A DNA stretch of 8,401 nucleotides from assembly GCA_937907405.1 (NCBI GenBank), contig CALCIC010000681.1:1-8401 (forward strand), in the 5' to 3' direction. Source of the DNA: an uncultured Isosphaeraceae bacterium. Its GTDB lineage: Bacteria > Planctomycetota > Planctomycetia > Isosphaerales > Isosphaeraceae. A program made the position numbers and the translations under genes. Each line of letters opens with the position of its first letter. Positions within the stretch are counted from its first letter, which is position 1. Under the pieces are notes generated by a model that did no database searches, had not been told where the DNA came from, and saw nothing but the letters and a program-made list of their open reading frames with translations. Shown here in pieces: positions 5,711 to 8,401 of the stretch.

Positions 5711-8176
5711 TCACCAGTCGGGAGGGAGGGCGTCGAGCTTGCGTTGGTAGAGATCAGCGCGAGCGCGGATCGCGACGTCGTCGGGAGCAAGTCGCTCGGC
5801 CTTTCGAAGCGCCTCGACCGCCCGCAACGTCGCTTGCCGAATCTCGTGGTGATCGTCGCGGTTCCAGGCGTTCTTGGATTGCTGAACGAACGCCTCGCTC
5901 AGGGCGATATAGGCTGCGGGGGCGTCGGAATAGCGTGCGGCGAACCGGGTGGCGAAGTCGAGGAAGTCGGTCGCGGTTCGTTCCGCTTCCTCAATGCGAC
6001 CTTCCCGTCGTTGTGTCGCCATCTCGGTCGCAACGCCGTAGTACATGGCGGTGGAAATCCCTTCGATGCCTGGGGCGTGGAACTTCTCGACGGCACGAGA
6101 GCAGAAATCATGAACGGCTTCGACAGTCGGCACGCCCCGCCCCCAGGGCGTCAATACTTTCGAAAAACACTCGAGGGCCGCCCACGTCGTCTCCTGGATG
6201 AGTTCCGCCGACGCGGTCGCCGGCAGACGGGCCCCGGCCATGACACGATCGAGCACCTCGCGAGCCCGCTCCATTTCGCCGCGGTCGGCGAGGGCGGCGG
6301 CCAGATACAAGGGCCGCGCCGGCCGACCCGGTTCCTCGATCTCAAGAAGCGCCATGAGCTTGAGACGCCCTTCAAACGCGAGCCTCGCCTCCTCGACACG
6401 ACCCAGACGGACGAGTCTGTCTCGGCCGCCAAGATACAACTTGGAGACTTCGTAAGCGAGAGTGAGTTGCCGCGGCACGGTCGGGGCCGTACTGAGGATG
6501 ACGTCCGAAGCCGCGTCAAGATGGTCGAGCGACTCGCCGAACCTCCCGAGCATCAGTTCGGCCTGGCTGACGACCTCAAGCGCCTGGACTTGCTTCCGTC
6601 GGTATTCGACGTTGGTCGGGTCCATCTCATAACACGCACGGATCAGGTCGAGTTCCTCCAGGCCGGCGAGCAGGGCGTCGCCGAACCTCGCGTTATTGAT
6701 GTGTGAGTACGCAAGCATATGATCGATGTCGCTCAATCGCCACAGGACGCCGTCGTCTTTGTAACCCTGGACCACTCCGCCTCGCCATACGTGGTCTCTC
6801 AGAAGCTTCGCCGCGCTCTCCAGGTGCTCCACGTCCATCGGGCGGGAGTAGTGCAATGCGTCGATGATGATGTCCTCGAGCCGCTCCGCGACGGTGGTGG
6901 TCGTCTCGAAGTTCCGCTCGGCGTCTTTGCGCGCGGCCTCGGCGGTCTGAAGCGCGCTCCTGACCGTGTCGCGCGCGGATTCGGCGGCGTGGCGGGCGGA
7001 GTCGGCCCGGGCGTAGGCGTCGAGGAGAAGGCCGAAGCTGACCGCGACGGTCGCCAGCAGGGCGAGGCCGAGCAGCGAGGCGGCCCGATGGCGGCGGCAG
7101 GCGCGCCAGCCGCGGCCCGCGAGCGACGGCGGCCGGGCCTTGATCGGGCAGTCCTCGAGCCAGCTCTGGAGGTCGTCGGCCACCGCCTCGGCCGACCGGT
7201 ACCGCGCGGCCGGCGCCTTCTCCAGGCATTTATGGGCGATGGTCTCCAGGTCGCGCGGCGCCCGGGGGTTGAGCCGCCGGATCGGCACCGGCTCCTGGGA
7301 CCGCGCCAGCTCCATCGTCTCGTGGTGCGAGGCGGCCCGGAACGGCGGCCGGCCCGTCAAGAGCTCGTAAAGGACGACCCCCAGCGCGTAGACGTCGGCC
7401 TCGGGCCCGAGCTTCGATCGGCGCTCGGTCGTCTGCTCGGGCGCCATGTACGAGGGGGTGCCCCGCGGCCCGTCCTGGGTCGGTTCCGCGCCGTCCCCCT
7501 CGTCCTCGTGGAACAGGGCCAGGCCGAAGTCGGAAATCAACGGGATCGTCTGCTCCCAGGTCTCGCCGATCGCGCCGTCGAGGAGGATGTTCGAGGGTTT
7601 CAAATCGAGATGCACCACCCCCTGGCTGTGAACATATCCAACCGCCCGGGCGATCTTCTCCATCATCCCCGCGGCGGCGCGGGGAGGCAGCGGGCCCTTG
7701 ATCCGCTTCTCCAGCGAGCCGCCGGCGACGAATTCGAGGACCAGGACGAGCCGGCCGTCGACCTCGCGGCAGTCGTACAGCGAAACCACGTTGGGATGAC
7801 GGATGCACGACGCCGCGCGGGCCTCGCGGAGCCATCGTCGGCGGGCGTCGGCGTCGGCGCCGGACTGCGACAGGACCTTCAAGGCGACGGTTCGATTCAA
7901 CCTCCGGTCGCGGGCCCGATGCACGACCCCCATCGCGCCCCGGCCGATCTCCCCCTCGATCACGAAATCATCGAGCTCGGCGGCGATCGGCGGCCCCGAG
8001 GAGGCCGTCGGCCGGCTCCCTTGCGTCAGGCCGGGACAGTCCCTGGCGAGCGCCTCGAGGCGAGATCCGCAATCGAGGCAGTCCTGGACGTACCGCTCCA
8101 TGACCGCGAAGTCCTCGGGGTCCAGGTCGTCGTCGCCGAGCCGCCGCAGCGAGTCGTCCGAATAGCAACGACTCAT
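5711..8176 (-). CDS. Transmembrane Ser/Thr protein kinase with TPR-like C-terminus
   Basis: This 821-residue Hanks-type kinase presumably phosphorylates Ser/Thr in response to a signal; the substrate is unknown. The N-terminus (about 6-45) resembles the anti-sigma zinc-finger fold seen in related proteins, with Cys33 and Cys36 (DCLDC), but Tyr29 stands where the zinc-binding His would be. The kinase domain (about 71-340) has the glycine loop GRGAMG (78-83), Lys100, Glu118, the catalytic loop HLDLKPSN (Asp191, Lys193, Asn196), DFG (216-218), APE (245-247) and Asp261. It is therefore expected to be active, but with Leu replacing the Arg of HRD. One membrane helix lies at about 366-386, then a coiled coil (388-436) and a helical, degenerate TPR-like region (480-821) outside the membrane. 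GAGGAG lies 5 nt before the ATG. The ATG overlaps the stop codon of the upstream sigma factor gene, so the two are translationally coupled and likely work together. Confidence 0.93.
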   Translation of the reverse strand: MSRCYSDDSLRRLGDDDLDPEDFAVMERYVQDCLDCGSRLEALARDCPGLTQGSRPTASSGPPIAAELDDFVIEGEIGRGAMGVVHRARDRRLNRTVALKVLSQSGADADARRRWLREARAASCIRHPNVVSLYDCREVDGRLVLVLEFVAGGSLEKRIKGPLPPRAAAGMMEKIARAVGYVHSQGVVHLDLKPSNILLDGAIGETWEQTIPLISDFGLALFHEDEGDGAEPTQDGPRGTPSYMAPEQTTERRSKLGPEADVYALGVVLYELLTGRPPFRAASHHETMELARSQEPVPIRRLNPRAPRDLETIAHKCLEKAPAARYRSAEAVADDLQSWLEDCPIKARPPSLAGRGWRACRRHRAASLLGLALLATVAVSFGLLLDAYARADSARHAAESARDTVRSALQTAEAARKDAERNFETTTTVAERLEDIIIDALHYSRPMDVEHLESAAKLLRDHVWRGGVVQGYKDDGVLWRLSDIDHMLAYSHINNARFGDALLAGLEELDLIRACYEMDPTNVEYRRKQVQALEVVSQAELMLGRFGESLDHLDAASDVILSTAPTVPRQLTLAYEVSKLYLGGRDRLVRLGRVEEARLAFEGRLKLMALLEIEEPGRPARPLYLAAALADRGEMERAREVLDRVMAGARLPATASAELIQETTWAALECFSKVLTPWGRGVPTVEAVHDFCSRAVEKFHAPGIEGISTAMYYGVATEMATQRREGRIEEAERTATDFLDFATRFAARYSDAPAAYIALSEAFVQQSKNAWNRDDHHEIRQATLRAVEALRKAERLAPDDVAIRARADLYQRKLDALPPDW

Positions 8177-8401
8177 GGCGACTCCTCGTCGTCGCGGCGG
8201 CGGCGCCCCTCGGCCCGGAGCATCGCCAGCACCCGTTGCGACGCCTTGTACACGGCGGCGGTCGTCATCCCGAGCTGGTCGGCGACCTCGCGGGCGGGCC
8301 AGAACCGAACCGCGACCAGCCAGAACGCCTCCCAGGTGCGAGGCTCGACCCGGGCGCGGACGGCGTCGTGTATCTCGGCCGCCTCGCGAAGCAGCCCGCC
8401 C
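8173..8401 (-). CDS. ECF-type RNA polymerase sigma factor, C-terminal part (cut by window edge)
   Basis: The visible 75 codons are the C-terminus of an extracytoplasmic-function-type sigma-70 family factor; the N-terminus lies beyond the window. It reads RTWEAFWLVAV, then REVADQLGMTTAAVYKASQRVLAMLRAEG. This is sigma region 4 with its helix-turn-helix, which contacts the -35 element. The final residues (RRRRDDEESP) are a charged tail. The stop TGA (8173-8175) overlaps the kinase ATG (8174-8176) as ATGA, the tightest kind of translational coupling. Sigma factors of this type next to membrane Ser/Thr kinases are a known planctomycete arrangement, so the kinase probably controls the factor by phosphorylation or binding. 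Regions 2 and the start cannot be judged. Confidence 0.88.
   Translation of the reverse strand, partial: GGLLREAAEIHDAVRARVEPRTWEAFWLVAVRFWPAREVADQLGMTTAAVYKASQRVLAMLRAEGRRRRDDEESP

Noticed and set aside
5587..5790. Longer start at 5790 for the exported protein
   Set aside because: It would overlap the kinase 3' end by 80 nt and bury the signal peptide behind 68 residues. The ATG at 5586 has GGGGAG at good spacing.
5483..6706. Plus-strand open frame of 407 codons opposite the kinase C-terminus
   Set aside because: It is antisense to the kinase and the exported protein and has no recognisable domain or good ribosome binding site.

Overview
The window is GC-rich bacterial chromosome and looks like a planctomycete, probably of the Isosphaeraceae type. 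This is an inference. It rests on the ECF-type sigma factor overlapping a transmembrane Ser/Thr kinase with a long helical C-terminus, and on a twin-arginine-signal aldo/keto reductase. The core genes (ispF, cysS, ruvC, csrA) fit any bacterium. I see no tRNA, rRNA, CRISPR array, insertion sequence or phage gene.

Left part (1-2712, minus strand): three housekeeping genes run in the order ispF, cysS, ruvC with short gaps (69 and 31 nt), so they are probably one operon. They make an isoprenoid-precursor enzyme, cysteinyl-tRNA synthetase and the Holliday-junction resolvase. All catalytic and metal-binding residues I could check are present.

Middle (2713-3490): a gene-free stretch of about 450 nt separates ispF from the divergent csrA gene. 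It contains an A-tract-rich block unlike its surroundings, two perfect palindromes, a plausible promoter, and a leader in which a GGA sits in a hairpin loop. That hairpin is the form of site CsrA proteins bind, so CsrA may regulate its own mRNA. csrA (63 codons) has an excellent ribosome binding site.

Right of centre (3491-4804, plus strand): an aldo/keto reductase with a twin-arginine signal, a complete catalytic tetrad and a cysteine-containing C-terminal region. It ends in a strong hairpin terminator.

Right part (4804-8401, minus strand): in transcription order, the C-terminal end of an ECF-type sigma factor (cut by the window edge), a Ser/Thr protein kinase whose ATG overlaps the sigma stop codon, and, 124 nt further on, a small exported protein of unknown function. 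The sigma factor and kinase are translationally coupled and most likely form one signalling module. The kinase has a degenerate zinc-finger-like N-terminus, a kinase domain with HLD in place of HRD, one membrane helix and a TPR-like C-terminus. The exported protein may belong to the same unit or be independent.
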